Below, piece by piece: positions 51,563 to 61,902 of a stretch of DNA of 64,000 nt. The DNA lies in NCBI GenBank assembly GCA_017541325.1, contig JAFXZI010000005.1, positions 1 to 64,000 on the forward strand. The letters run 5' to 3'. Origin of the DNA: Bacilli bacterium. GTDB lineage: Bacteria > Bacillota_I > Bacilli_A > RF39 > UBA660. The translations under genes were made by a program, and so were the position numbers. The notes under the pieces were generated by a model. It searched no databases and was not told where the DNA came from. It saw nothing but the letters and a program-made list of their open reading frames with translations. Position 1 is the first letter of the stretch; each line of letters begins with the position of its first letter.

Positions 51563-54500
51563 ATGGATAAAGAGATTAAAAACTTATTAGAAAAGTTAGA
51601 AATTGATTCCAAGTATTATAGTGAATTTGATAATGCTACTGTAGGTAAAGTTTCAATTAATAAAAAGTACAATGTTGTTTCACTATATTTAAATACTGAA
51701 TCTAATTTAAGTATTGAATTATATGAAGAATTAGAACGTTCTTTAAATAACTTTTTTAATAGTGAAAGATCTCTTGTTTTTATTTCACCTAAAAATAGAA
51801 ATATTGATTATTTTAATAAGTATTTTAATAAGGCATTTCATATTATTGAAAAAAAGAATCCAATTATAAATATCTTTAGTGATAGACTAATAAAAGTAGA
51901 TGATAACTACTATGTTGAAGCACTAAATAAAGCTGAACAAAGACAAATAAATGGATTTTTAAAAGATATAAATAACTATATGAATATGTATGGTTATAGC
52001 GTAAATATAAGTACTCAAATAAATGAAGAAAAAAGAAATGATATAAAACATAGTATTGATTCTGAAAAAGAAAAAACAAAAGAAGAAGTAAAAGAAATAG
52101 AAAGAAAAATAGAAGAAAAGAAAAAAGAAGAGAAAATATTAAAGAAACAAAGAGAAGAAAAAATAAAAATAGAAAAAGAACAAACAGATGAAAGTGTCTT
52201 AAAAGGGAGGGCAATTTTAGATAAAGTAAAAAGAATTAAAGATTTAGTTGTTGAAGAAGATTCTGTTTCAATTGAAGGAGAATTGTTTGGAGTAGAAACT
52301 TTTGAACCAGCTAGTCACGAATTTAAAATTATTACTTTAAAAGTAACTGATTATACTGATAGTATTACTGCTAAACTGTTCTTAAGAGATGAAGAAGAAT
52401 ATAATTCCATTATTAGTAAATTAAAAAGTGGGGTTAATGTTAAATTAAGAGGATATACTAAAGTAGATAAGTATTCTGCTTCTGAATTAGTACTTAATTT
52501 AAGAGATATTAATGTTATTGAAAAAGAAGTTAATAAAAGAGTAGATACTTATCCAAGAAAGAGAATAGAACTTCATTCTCATACAAAAATGAGTGATATG
52601 GATTCTGTATGTGATGAAGTAGCTTTAGTTAAACAAGCTATTAAATGGGGACATCCTGGAATTGCTATAACTGATCATGATTGTTGTCAAGCTTTTCCAC
52701 ATGTTTATTCAGAAGTTTCTAAATATAATAAAGGATTAGATGCACCTGTAAAAGATGCAAAGAAAAAAGTAGCAGAACTAGAAAAAGAAGTAGAAGAACA
52801 TCCTGAGAAAACGAATTTACTTGAACTTGCTAGAGAAGAATTAGAAGAAGCTAAAGAAAAAAGAAAAAATACACCTAACTTTAAAGCATTATATGGATGT
52901 GAACTTGAAATGAGTGAAGACTACTTAAATGTAGTATATAACTCTACTAACAAAAAAATAGATGATATAGCATTTGTTGTATTCGATACAGAGACAACTG
53001 GTTTTAATGCTGGATTAGGCGACTCTATGATTGAAATTGGAGCTGTAAAAGTTAAAAATGGTGTTATTACTGATGAAAGATTTGATGAATTAATTAATCC
53101 TGGACGTCATATTGATTCTGTTATAACTAATCTTACTGGAATTAGTGATTTTAAAGTACGTGATGCCGATAATGAAGAAAATGTAGTTAAAAGATTTAAA
53201 GAATTTATTGGAGATGCTGTATTAGTAGCTCATAATGCAAAATTCGATAAATCAATGCTTGATATGGCATATTATAAGTATGGTTTAGGTAAACTTACTA
53301 ATCCTATTGTTGATACTTTAAATCTATCTAGAGTAATTAATAAAGATTTAAAAAGACATAGTTTATCTGCTCTAACTAAGTTCTATAAAATTGAAATGGA
53401 TGAAGTAGATAATGAAGATGATGAAGATAGAGTAGAAACTGTAGAAGAAGATTCTGCTTTTGAAAGCGATTTTTCTGGAATAAAAGAGATTAAAGTAAAT
53501 GGAAATATTGCTTATTCTGATGTAGATAAAAAACTTATTCAAGTTGAATTTGAAGAAGAGTCAGAAGTAGAAATAGAAGTAGTTTATAACAATTCTTCTA
53601 TTACATCAGTTATTAATTATGGAAGTCGTAAAGAAAATATTAAACCTGGAAAAAATAATATTTTAATAAAATATGTAGATGATAATATTGAAAAAGAAGT
53701 AAATATTACTGTTAATAAAGTAAGAAGTCACCATAGAGCAGACTACGATGCTGAAAAAACAGCTGAAATGTTCTTAAAAATGCTTGGTGGTATTAAAGAT
53801 TTAAAAGACTTATCAGAACTTTCTAGTGTAGAATTTTTATGTGAAAAATCTGGACAAACTTTAAATCCACTTGAAACTGAATATGATAATATTCCTCATA
53901 AAACAGTAGCAGAAAAAGTTATAAATGATAATAGTCGTGCTATGCATGTAAATTTAATAGCAAAGAATAAAATAGGTTTAAAGAACTTATTTAAGATTAT
54001 TAGTTATGCCAATACTGGCTTCTTACTTAAATATGCTAGGATTCCAAGAAGAATAATAGAAGAAAATAGAGAAGGAATATTAATTGGATCATGTTGTGAA
54101 AGTGGAGAAATATTTGATATAGCTTTAACTCGAACTGATGAAGATTTAATTAAAGCAATGGAGTTTTATGACTATATAGAAGTTCAACCACCAACAAATT
54201 ATTTATATTTAGTTAGAAATAGAGATATAAATAGTCTAGATGAAATTAAAGAAGTTATTAATAAAATTATTAGATGTGCTAAAAAGTGTGGAAAAATAAT
54301 ATGTGCAACTGGAGATGTTCATAATATTAATAAAGAAGATTTAATCTATCGTGAAATAATAGTAAATCAATCTAGTCCATCTAAAGGAAGACATCCTTTA
54401 GCACGTTATTTAAATCGTAAAGGTATTGCTGCATCTAATGAAGACTTATTTGAGAAAATAAAAAGAATTAGTAAAGAAGAATTTAATGATGAATTAACAC

Positions 54501-57199
54501 TTGCTGAAGAAAAGGTAGTTAAAATAATTATTTCATTATCAGAATTTAAAAATATAAAAATTACAAGAAATAATCTTTATGAATTATATATTCCAGAAGA
54601 TGATGAGGAAATATTTAAAAGAAGTAAAACTGGAGAAGAAAAGAAAGAAGCAATTAATAATGCTTTAAGAAAATTTGAATCTCGTGGATTTATTAAATCT
54701 AAATATTTAGAAGAAGGAATAGAAGTATATTTATTAAAGGATGGTTTTAAAGATGCACTTTTAGGAGAAGATCCTGAAATACCTAACGAATATTTTAGAA
54801 CTACTGATGAAATGATGGAAGAATTTAGTTTCTTAGACAAGGATCTTGCTGAAGAAATTGTAATAGATAATCCTAAAAAAGTTGCTGATTTGGTTGAAGA
54901 GATAGAAGTAATTGAATATCCTGAAGTACCATTCTCTCCAATAATTGAGGACTCTCAAAAAATAGTAACTGATATGGTTTATGATAAATGTGAAAGTATT
55001 TATGGAAAACCACTTCCATATAATATAGAAGAAAGATTATCTAAAGAATTATATGGAGATTGTGTCTTTGAAACATTAAAAAAACAATATAAAGAAAAAT
55101 ATCCAGATAAAGAAGAAGCTGATTATCAAGAAGAATTATATGCAGAACTTAATAAAACTGTTCGTTCTGGATTCGAAAATATTAAAAATATTTTAAGAGA
55201 AGATATAAAAAAGGATGATCCTGATTTAGATGAAGAAAAAATAGATGCTAAAATGACTAAGACTTTAGGTGGAGTAATAGGTGGAGGATTTGACGTTATC
55301 TATTTAATAGCCCAAAAGTTAGTTAAACACTCTAATGATGATGGATATTTAGTTGGATCACGTGGATCTGTTGGATCAAGTTTTGTTGCAACTATGATGG
55401 GAATAACTGAAGTTAATCCACTTCCAGCTCATTATGTTTGTCCGAAATGTAAACATTCTATTTTTGAAGACGAAGAAGGTAATAGTTTAGGAGCTACATA
55501 CTCTTCTGGAGTAGATCTACCTGATTTTAATTGTCCTAAGTGTGGAACATTAATGAATAAAAATGGACAAGATATGCCTTTTGCAACTTTCTTAGGATTC
55601 AATGCTGATAAAGTACCAGATATCGACCTAAACTTCTCTGGAGATAATCAAGCTAGTGCTCATGAATATACAAAAGAATTATTTGGAACAGATAATGTTT
55701 ATCGTGCTGGAACAATTGGTACAGTAGCAGATAAAACAGCTTATGGATTTGTTCAAGGATATGAGGAATTTAAAGAATTTGATAAATTAAAAGTAATAAT
55801 GAATTCTTATGGACTTAAACCTCCATCAAAAGATGAACTTAAGAAAAAAGGACTTATAAAAAGTAGACTTAGAAGTTGTGAAACTGAACGTATTTCAATT
55901 GGTTGTACTGGTGTTAAAAGAACTACTGGACAACATCCTGGTGGAATAGTAGTAGTTCCTGGATATAGAGATGTATTTGATTTTACACCTTTCCAATATC
56001 CCGCAAATGATCCAACTGTTCCATGGAGAACAACACACTTTGATTATCATGCTATCGATCAAGATTTATTAAAGTTAGATATACTTGGACATGATGATCC
56101 TACAGTATTAAGACTTTTACAAGATTTATCTAAAGAAGCAATTGAATTAGGTGATGACAAAAATACATATCCAATTAATGAAAATGGAGAAGTAGATGTT
56201 ACTTGTGTACCTCTTGATGATAAAGATACTATGCAAATATTTTCATCTACTAAAAGTTTAGGAGTATCTGAAGAAGAAATAATGTGTCCGACTGGAACTC
56301 TTGGTGTTCCTGAATTTGGTACAAAGTTTGTTATTCAAATGTTAGTTGATACCAGACCTACAACTTTCTCAGAATTAATTAAAATATCTGGACTTTCTCA
56401 TGGAACTGATGTATGGCTTGGTAATGCTCAAGATTTAATTGCTAATAAAATAGTACCATTTAAAGAAGTAATTGGTTGTCGTGATGATATAATGGTTTAT
56501 TTAAGTTATCATGGAGTTGTACCAATTAAAGCATTTAAAATAATGGAATTTGTTCGTAAGGGAAAAGCAAGTAAAGAACCAAAAGAGTGGGCAAATTGGA
56601 AACAAGTAATGCTAGATGCTAAAATAGAACCATGGTTTATTGATTCTTGTCAAAAAATTAAATACATGTTCCCTAAAGCTCATGCTGCGGCATATGTAAC
56701 AAGTGCTTTTAGAATAGCTTGGTATAAAGTACATCATCCTATTTTATATTATGCAGCATATTTTTCAATAAGATGTGAAGCATTTGATATCGATGCAATG
56801 GTAAGGGGATATGATGGAATTAAGAATAAATTACTCGAAATAGATGAAAAAGGAGCAAGCGCAACAAACAAAGAAAAGGATACGTCTGATGTATTAAGAG
56901 TATGTTTAGAAGCTGCTGCTCGTGGAATTAAATTTAAAAATGTAGATATAAATGAATCTGATGGAAAGTATTTTAAGATTGACAAAGATAGACAAACATT
57001 AATACTTCCATTTAGAGCAATGGATGGTCTAGGAGAAAATGTTGCACAAGGAATTGTTGAAGAAAGAGAAAAGGAACCATTCATTAGTATAGAAGATTTA
57101 CAAAAGAGAGGACATGTATCAAAGACATTAATTGACAACATGTCGAAGATGGGAATATTAGATGGATTATCTGATAGTAACCAGTTGACACTATTTTAA
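51563..57199 (+). CDS. polC: DNA polymerase III PolC with several large insertions
   Basis: This 1878-residue replicative polymerase is about 440 residues longer than a typical Firmicute PolC. In order: an N-terminal domain with a charged coiled coil (about 165-215); an OB domain (about 225-325); a split PHP domain (IELHSHTKMSDMDS, AITDHD); a DEDDh proofreading exonuclease (VVFDTETTGF near 475, HHRADYDAEK near 722); then the polymerase core (YLVGSRGSVGSSF, PDIDLNFSGD, GCTGVKRTTGQHPGG, FPKAHAAAYV). It ends SNQLTLF, a clamp-binding motif. Insertions relative to Bacillus PolC lie at about 388-440 (coiled coil in PHP), 613-720 (beta-sandwich in the exonuclease), 953-1071 and 1165-1236. All catalytic motifs are intact. 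The ATG has AGGAGGGGG. Standard start and end motifs show it is full length. Confidence 0.96.
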   Translation: MDKEIKNLLEKLEIDSKYYSEFDNATVGKVSINKKYNVVSLYLNTESNLSIELYEELERSLNNFFNSERSLVFISPKNRNIDYFNKYFNKAFHIIEKKNPIINIFSDRLIKVDDNYYVEALNKAEQRQINGFLKDINNYMNMYGYSVNISTQINEEKRNDIKHSIDSEKEKTKEEVKEIERKIEEKKKEEKILKKQREEKIKIEKEQTDESVLKGRAILDKVKRIKDLVVEEDSVSIEGELFGVETFEPASHEFKIITLKVTDYTDSITAKLFLRDEEEYNSIISKLKSGVNVKLRGYTKVDKYSASELVLNLRDINVIEKEVNKRVDTYPRKRIELHSHTKMSDMDSVCDEVALVKQAIKWGHPGIAITDHDCCQAFPHVYSEVSKYNKGLDAPVKDAKKKVAELEKEVEEHPEKTNLLELAREELEEAKEKRKNTPNFKALYGCELEMSEDYLNVVYNSTNKKIDDIAFVVFDTETTGFNAGLGDSMIEIGAVKVKNGVITDERFDELINPGRHIDSVITNLTGISDFKVRDADNEENVVKRFKEFIGDAVLVAHNAKFDKSMLDMAYYKYGLGKLTNPIVDTLNLSRVINKDLKRHSLSALTKFYKIEMDEVDNEDDEDRVETVEEDSAFESDFSGIKEIKVNGNIAYSDVDKKLIQVEFEEESEVEIEVVYNNSSITSVINYGSRKENIKPGKNNILIKYVDDNIEKEVNITVNKVRSHHRADYDAEKTAEMFLKMLGGIKDLKDLSELSSVEFLCEKSGQTLNPLETEYDNIPHKTVAEKVINDNSRAMHVNLIAKNKIGLKNLFKIISYANTGFLLKYARIPRRIIEENREGILIGSCCESGEIFDIALTRTDEDLIKAMEFYDYIEVQPPTNYLYLVRNRDINSLDEIKEVINKIIRCAKKCGKIICATGDVHNINKEDLIYREIIVNQSSPSKGRHPLARYLNRKGIAASNEDLFEKIKRISKEEFNDELTLAEEKVVKIIISLSEFKNIKITRNNLYELYIPEDDEEIFKRSKTGEEKKEAINNALRKFESRGFIKSKYLEEGIEVYLLKDGFKDALLGEDPEIPNEYFRTTDEMMEEFSFLDKDLAEEIVIDNPKKVADLVEEIEVIEYPEVPFSPIIEDSQKIVTDMVYDKCESIYGKPLPYNIEERLSKELYGDCVFETLKKQYKEKYPDKEEADYQEELYAELNKTVRSGFENIKNILREDIKKDDPDLDEEKIDAKMTKTLGGVIGGGFDVIYLIAQKLVKHSNDDGYLVGSRGSVGSSFVATMMGITEVNPLPAHYVCPKCKHSIFEDEEGNSLGATYSSGVDLPDFNCPKCGTLMNKNGQDMPFATFLGFNADKVPDIDLNFSGDNQASAHEYTKELFGTDNVYRAGTIGTVADKTAYGFVQGYEEFKEFDKLKVIMNSYGLKPPSKDELKKKGLIKSRLRSCETERISIGCTGVKRTTGQHPGGIVVVPGYRDVFDFTPFQYPANDPTVPWRTTHFDYHAIDQDLLKLDILGHDDPTVLRLLQDLSKEAIELGDDKNTYPINENGEVDVTCVPLDDKDTMQIFSSTKSLGVSEEEIMCPTGTLGVPEFGTKFVIQMLVDTRPTTFSELIKISGLSHGTDVWLGNAQDLIANKIVPFKEVIGCRDDIMVYLSYHGVVPIKAFKIMEFVRKGKASKEPKEWANWKQVMLDAKIEPWFIDSCQKIKYMFPKAHAAAYVTSAFRIAWYKVHHPILYYAAYFSIRCEAFDIDAMVRGYDGIKNKLLEIDEKGASATNKEKDTSDVLRVCLEAAARGIKFKNVDINESDGKYFKIDKDRQTLILPFRAMDGLGENVAQGIVEEREKEPFISIEDLQKRGHVSKTLIDNMSKMGILDGLSDSNQLTLF

Positions 57200-57220
57200 C
57201 TTTAAAAAAAGTGTAAAGTG

Positions 57221-57229
57221 TGGTATAAT
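57221..57229 (+). promoter_or_regulatory. Extended -10 promoter after polC
   Basis: TGGTATAAT, with the ATG at 57296, gives a leader of about 60 nt, longer than most here. The leader contains TTTTAGAC-AAAAAA-GTCTAGAA (about 57243-57264), a possible 8-bp hairpin with one G-T pair. Confidence 0.7.
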
Positions 57230-57295
57230 GATTAAGTGAGGTGTTTTAGACAAAAAAGTCTAGAAGCATTTATAAATAATTAGGTGGTGAATAAA

Positions 57296-59011
57296 ATGGC
57301 TGTATTTAGAGATGATATTTTAGAAGTTATAATGTCTTGTAAGCCAGAAACTGAAACTGAAGAAGATTATAAAGCAAGAATTCATTATGATACCATAGTT
57401 GGTGCATTAACTATGTCTGAGGATTTAAGAGTTCGAGGGCAAAAAATTCAAGCTGGAGAATTACCTGCTAGTAATAAAGATGCTGCATCAGAAAAGTTAA
57501 TTACAACTTCTCGTGCTATGGAGATTCATATATCTGAAACTGTTTTTGCAAATATAGTTCTTCCATATGTTGAAAAACAACCAGAAACCGATAGAGCAAG
57601 AATTATACAAGAATTAATAGCAAATCATAGTTCTTTAAAAGAGGTAAGTGGATTACTTCCTAAAGAAGGAACTGTTTCTTATTCTGAAGAAGAAATTATA
57701 CAAATTATGGAAGATATTTCAAATGGTACTATCAAATTTGAAGAAATTCAAAAGTTTGCTAATGCAGTTATAAAAAGAGATGTTGATGGTGAAGATTTAC
57801 CAGAAGATTCTGTTGAGGAAATAAGAACATTAGATTCTACTTTAACAAGCCTTGTTGTTGAAAAGAGAATGAAAGAAGTAGCAAAAAAATTAGTAGAATT
57901 AAGAATGAAGACTCCACAAACAGAAGAAACTGCAAGAGAAATTAGTGACTTAAAAGAAACTATTAAAACTGAATTTGGATATTTATCTAATTATGAAGAA
58001 ATCTTTGGAAGAATTGTTGATGAAGTAGATATTGAAGATTTAGATCCTATGGTTGTTGCAGCATATGAAGCAGTTAGACAAGCAGAAAGAGATGCTGAAA
58101 CTGCATTTAATACTGAAGTAGAACCAACTATAACTATGGTTCAAAATAAGGACAAAAGATTCCTAGTTAACACATCAACAGGTGAAGTAATAGATAATAG
58201 AACTCGCGATAGAAAAGAAAGAATTAGAAACTATGCATACGCTACTGGTGAAAGAGAAGCACAATTTACTGAAACTGACAAAAAAACTATGGAATTTTTC
58301 ATGAATGCTTATATGCCTAAATTATTGCCTGACTTAAATACACCTTTAGGACAAGCAAGATATAAAAAATTAGAAGAAGAATTAAAACCTAGAAATGGAG
58401 ATAACTGGTATGAGATTTATAAGCAAAATGTAATTAGTGCTTATGTTTCATCATATAAATCTACAACTCAACGTTTAGAACAACCTGAAATAGTAGAAGG
58501 TTTAACAGAAAGAAGTAATGGAGAAGATAGAGTAAAACCGGTATCTTTTGAAGAATTAAGTTTTGTAATTAGTACTTTTGAAAGAAGACTTGATGAAACA
58601 GGAAATGAGATACTTGTAGTTAAAGAAACTGGAGAAAAAGTAACTTCTGGAAAGACAATTTCAAGTTTTGCTTATGCTGAAGCTTGGGCAAAAGCCTATG
58701 GTAAACAAGTTGGAGAAGATGGAAGCGTAACAATTAGAACATCTGTTGCCTTTAGTCCAGAAAAAGAACGCTTATTTAATGCTGTTCAAACTGCTGTTAA
58801 CGGTGTTTTAGCAAGCGGACCAGTCGAAAATGCAGAAGATCTTGATACTGCCGCTATAATGGAGGCTCTTCCAGAAGATATGAGAACTGCTGAAGCAACA
58901 GAATTATTAACAAGAACTGGTGATGCAGTAATTGCATTCCATGGTGTACAAACAACAGCACCTGTAAGAGAAGCTGCTGAAACAGCAGAAGAAGAATCAA
59001 GAACTAGATAA
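57296..59011 (+). CDS. Unknown acidic soluble protein, 571 aa
   Basis: I do not recognise a family. The protein is strongly Glu-rich and mostly helical by eye. There is one early cysteine (IMSCKPETET) and no signal peptide or membrane helix. Segments with EEIIQIMEDISNGTIKFEEI and LVELRMKTPQTEETAREI look like helical bundles. The C-terminus is Ala/Glu-rich and probably disordered (REAAETAEEESRTR). Arg and Thr are used more than in neighbouring genes, giving a slightly different composition. The ATG at 57296 follows TAGGTGGTG; upstream GTGs are part of the site. It lies between polC and dnaG with its own promoter, structured leader and terminator. A structural or DNA-linked role is possible but unproven. 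Confidence 0.8.
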   Translation: MAVFRDDILEVIMSCKPETETEEDYKARIHYDTIVGALTMSEDLRVRGQKIQAGELPASNKDAASEKLITTSRAMEIHISETVFANIVLPYVEKQPETDRARIIQELIANHSSLKEVSGLLPKEGTVSYSEEEIIQIMEDISNGTIKFEEIQKFANAVIKRDVDGEDLPEDSVEEIRTLDSTLTSLVVEKRMKEVAKKLVELRMKTPQTEETAREISDLKETIKTEFGYLSNYEEIFGRIVDEVDIEDLDPMVVAAYEAVRQAERDAETAFNTEVEPTITMVQNKDKRFLVNTSTGEVIDNRTRDRKERIRNYAYATGEREAQFTETDKKTMEFFMNAYMPKLLPDLNTPLGQARYKKLEEELKPRNGDNWYEIYKQNVISAYVSSYKSTTQRLEQPEIVEGLTERSNGEDRVKPVSFEELSFVISTFERRLDETGNEILVVKETGEKVTSGKTISSFAYAEAWAKAYGKQVGEDGSVTIRTSVAFSPEKERLFNAVQTAVNGVLASGPVENAEDLDTAAIMEALPEDMRTAEATELLTRTGDAVIAFHGVQTTAPVREAAETAEEESRTR

Positions 59012-59012
59012 T

Positions 59013-59050
59013 AAAAAAATAGAAGTAAGTAGAAGTACTTCTTCTTTTTA
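59013..59050 (+). terminator. Terminator before dnaG
   Basis: AGAAGTA (59021-59027) pairs with TACTTCT (59036-59042) and a T-rich run follows. Alternative AGAAG/CTTCT pairings exist nearby. Confidence 0.75.
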
Positions 59051-59068
59051 TTAAGAAAGGAGGAATTT

Positions 59069-60808
59069 ATGAATAATGATATTATTAATGAAGTAAGACA
59101 AAAAGTAGATATTGTCGATATAGTATCTGAATATATTCCTCTTGTCCAAAAAGGAAAAAACTTCTTTGGAGTTTGTCCTTTTCATGATGATACAAATCCA
59201 TCTATGAGTGTAAGTCGTGAAAAACAAATATATAGATGTTTTTCTTGTGGTGCTAGTGGTAACGTTTACAACTTTTTGATGGATTATAATCATATTGATT
59301 TTAAAGAAGCATTACATATATTAGGAGAAAAAGCAGGAATTGATATTGGTGGAGTTTCTGTTTCTAAGACTCCTAACAAATATGATAGATTTTATGAAAT
59401 ATATGATATAGCTAATAAATATTATCAAAATAATATAAATACTAAAGCTGGTACTAAAGCTAAAAAATATTTAGAAAAACGTAGAATAGATGAAGAATTA
59501 ATAAAAGAATTTGGAATAGGTTTAAGTTTAGATAGTATGGATTCTTTAACAAAGATTCTTACTCAGAAAGATTATAATTTAAAAGAATTAGAAGCAATTG
59601 GACTTGTTTCAAATAATCATGATTTATTTATTAATAGAATTACTTTTCCTTTATATGATCCATCAGGACATATAGTAGGATTTAGTGCAAGAATATATGA
59701 TGGTTCGAGTCAAAATAAATATTTAAATACAAAAGAAACAATCATTTTTAAAAAAGGAAATTGTTTATATAACTATCATATTGCAAGGGAATATGCTCGA
59801 AAAATAAAATATCTTATTATAGTTGAAGGTTTTATGGATGTAATAAGACTTTCTAGTATAGGATATAAGAATGTTGTAGCATTAATGGGAACTGCTTTAA
59901 CAGATGATCAAATTAGTTTAATAAAAAAATTATCTAATAATATTTATTTATCACTTGATGGTGATAATCCTGGAAGAAATGCAGCTTTATCTAATGGAGA
60001 ATTATTAACTAAAGCAGGATTAAATGTTAAAGTTATAACACTTCCGAATGTAGACGGAGAACACGATCCAGATGAATATATTATTAAATATGGAAAAGAT
60101 AGATTTGATGGACTTTTAGAGTCTGCGATAAATTATAGTGATTATAAGATAAATTCACTTAAAAATGGAGTTAATTTTAGTAGTGATTTAGAGTTATCTA
60201 ACTATATTAATTCTGTTATTGTTGAAGCATCTAAAATAGATGATGAAATTAGACGTGAAATAATCCTTAAAAAACTTGCAAATGAAGTAAATATAAGTTA
60301 TAATACACTGGAAAAACGTTTAAATGAGTACTTAGAATTCAGGAAAGTTACAAATAAAAAAGAAGAGAAAAAAACAGCACCACAACCAAAGACTAGATTA
60401 TCTAAATATGATATTGCAGCATACAATTTAATATATGCTATGGTTAATAATAGTGAAATAATTAAATTGTTTGAAGATAAAAAAGTACAATTAATGACAA
60501 AAGAACTTAGAAGTTTAGCTAGTGAAATATGTTATTATTATAAAAAGTATGGTAATATCAATGTGGCTGATTTTTATACTTATTTAAATGATAAAGAGGA
60601 GTTACTTACAATCTTTAATCATATTACTAGTATGGATTTTGATGATGATACTAGTATTCAAGCTATTAATGATTATATTGGAGTCTTAGAAGAATATAGA
60701 GTGAGGCAAGAGATAAAACGCCTAAATGAGCTGATAAAGAAAGAAACAGATCCAATTGAAAAATCTAAAATAGCTGAAAAGATTAGATTGCTTAGAATTG
60801 GGGATTGA
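59069..60808 (+). CDS. dnaG: DNA primase
   Basis: This 579-residue primase makes RNA primers at the fork. The N-terminal CHC2 zinc domain has [14 protein letters not shown] and [10 protein letters not shown] with ligands Cys-His-Cys-Cys. The catalytic TOPRIM core shows [14 protein letters not shown] (about 250-263) with the essential Glu, and [13 protein letters not shown] with the Asp pair. The C-terminal helicase-interacting part (about 440-579) is helical and Lys/Glu-rich. The ATG follows AAAGGAGG. The rpoD ATG lies 5 nt after the TGA stop. The order dnaG-rpoD-trmK matches the conserved Firmicute macromolecular synthesis cluster. Confidence 0.97.
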   Translation: MNNDIINEVRQKVDIVDIVSEYIPLVQKGKNFFGVCPFHDDTNPSMSVSREKQIYRCFSCGASGNVYNFLMDYNHIDFKEALHILGEKAGIDIGGVSVSKTPNKYDRFYEIYDIANKYYQNNINTKAGTKAKKYLEKRRIDEELIKEFGIGLSLDSMDSLTKILTQKDYNLKELEAIGLVSNNHDLFINRITFPLYDPSGHIVGFSARIYDGSSQNKYLNTKETIIFKKGNCLYNYHIAREYARKIKYLIIVEGFMDVIRLSSIGYKNVVALMGTALTDDQISLIKKLSNNIYLSLDGDNPGRNAALSNGELLTKAGLNVKVITLPNVDGEHDPDEYIIKYGKDRFDGLLESAINYSDYKINSLKNGVNFSSDLELSNYINSVIVEASKIDDEIRREIILKKLANEVNISYNTLEKRLNEYLEFRKVTNKKEEKKTAPQPKTRLSKYDIAAYNLIYAMVNNSEIIKLFEDKKVQLMTKELRSLASEICYYYKKYGNINVADFYTYLNDKEELLTIFNHITSMDFDDDTSIQAINDYIGVLEEYRVRQEIKRLNELIKKETDPIEKSKIAEKIRLLRIGD

Positions 60809-60813
60809 ATACA

Positions 60814-61902
60814 ATGGTAGAAGAAATAAAAACTATTGAAGCAAGAAAAGAAGCTTTACTTAAAAAAGGTAAAGAAAATGGTTATATAACTTATGAAGAG
60901 TTAGCTGCTGAACTTAAAGGACTTGATGTTGACAGTGATACCTTAGATGACTTGTATAACGCTCTTGTAGATAATAATATTGAAGTAATTTCTGAAACTG
61001 CTGATAATGATAATACAACAGATGATCCAGAGGATTTAGTAGTTGAAGACCTAACAATGTCAAAAGACATTAAAATTAACGATCCTGTTAGAATGTATTT
61101 AAAGGAAATAGGTCGTATAAACCTTCTTACAACAGATGAAGAATTTGAATATGCAAAACTTGCTGTTGAAGGAGATGAAAATGCTAAAAAGATTTTAGCT
61201 GAATCTAACTTACGTTTAGTAGTAAGTATTGCTAAACGTTATGTAGGTCGTGGAATGTTATTCTTAGATTTAATTCAAGAAGGAAACATCGGACTTATGA
61301 AAGCAGTAGATAAATTTGATCCAACAAAAGGATATAAATTTAGTACATATGCAACATGGTGGATAAGACAAGCAATAACTCGTGCAATTGCAGACCAAGC
61401 AAGAACAATTCGTGTACCAGTACATATGGTAGAAACAATTAATAAACTTGCTCGTGTTCAAAGACAATTAACACAAGAATTAAATAGAGAACCAACAGAA
61501 GAAGAACTAGCTAAAAAGTTAGGTATTACTGTTGATAAGGTTCGTGAAGTATATAAAATAAGTCAAGATCCAGTATCTCTTGATACTCCAATTGGTGAAG
61601 AAGATGACTCTCACTTAGGAGATTTTATTAAAGATGAAAGAACTATGTCACCAGAAGAATATGCAACTGTTGAAATGTTAAAAGAAGAACTAGCTAGTGT
61701 TTTATCAACACTAACTGATCGTGAAGAAAAAGTCTTACGTTTAAGATTTGGACTTGATGATGGACAATGTCGTACTCTTGAAGAAGTTGGACAAATATTT
61801 GGAGTAACACGTGAACGTATTCGTCAAATAGAAGCAAAAGCTTTAAGAAAATTAAGACATCCATCACGTTCTAAAAAATTAAAGGATTTCCTTATTGATT
61901 AA
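60814..61902 (+). CDS. rpoD: Primary sigma factor (sigma-A/RpoD)
   Basis: This 362-residue housekeeping sigma factor has a short N-terminal 1.1-like region (about 1-75, acidic). Region 1.2/2 starts at [17 protein letters not shown]. Region 2.4/2.3 contains [20 protein letters not shown], the -10 melting and recognition helix. Region 3 follows, and region 4 ends with [21 protein letters not shown] for the -35. Region 2.4 appears standard, yet the promoters in this window lean on TGnTATAAT with weak -35s, so region 3.0 (near [16 protein letters not shown]) may matter. The ATG at 60814 follows TTGGGGA; the TTG at 60805 lies in the dnaG end. Its stop overlaps the trmK start (TAATG). Confidence 0.97.
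   Translation: MVEEIKTIEARKEALLKKGKENGYITYEELAAELKGLDVDSDTLDDLYNALVDNNIEVISETADNDNTTDDPEDLVVEDLTMSKDIKINDPVRMYLKEIGRINLLTTDEEFEYAKLAVEGDENAKKILAESNLRLVVSIAKRYVGRGMLFLDLIQEGNIGLMKAVDKFDPTKGYKFSTYATWWIRQAITRAIADQARTIRVPVHMVETINKLARVQRQLTQELNREPTEEELAKKLGITVDKVREVYKISQDPVSLDTPIGEEDDSHLGDFIKDERTMSPEEYATVEMLKEELASVLSTLTDREEKVLRLRFGLDDGQCRTLEEVGQIFGVTRERIRQIEAKALRKLRHPSRSKKLKDFLID

Noticed and set aside
57180-57220. Terminator after polC
   Set aside because: Only a weak ACACT/AGTGT pairing with a long loop and no T run follows the pairing, so read-through into the next promoter region cannot be excluded.
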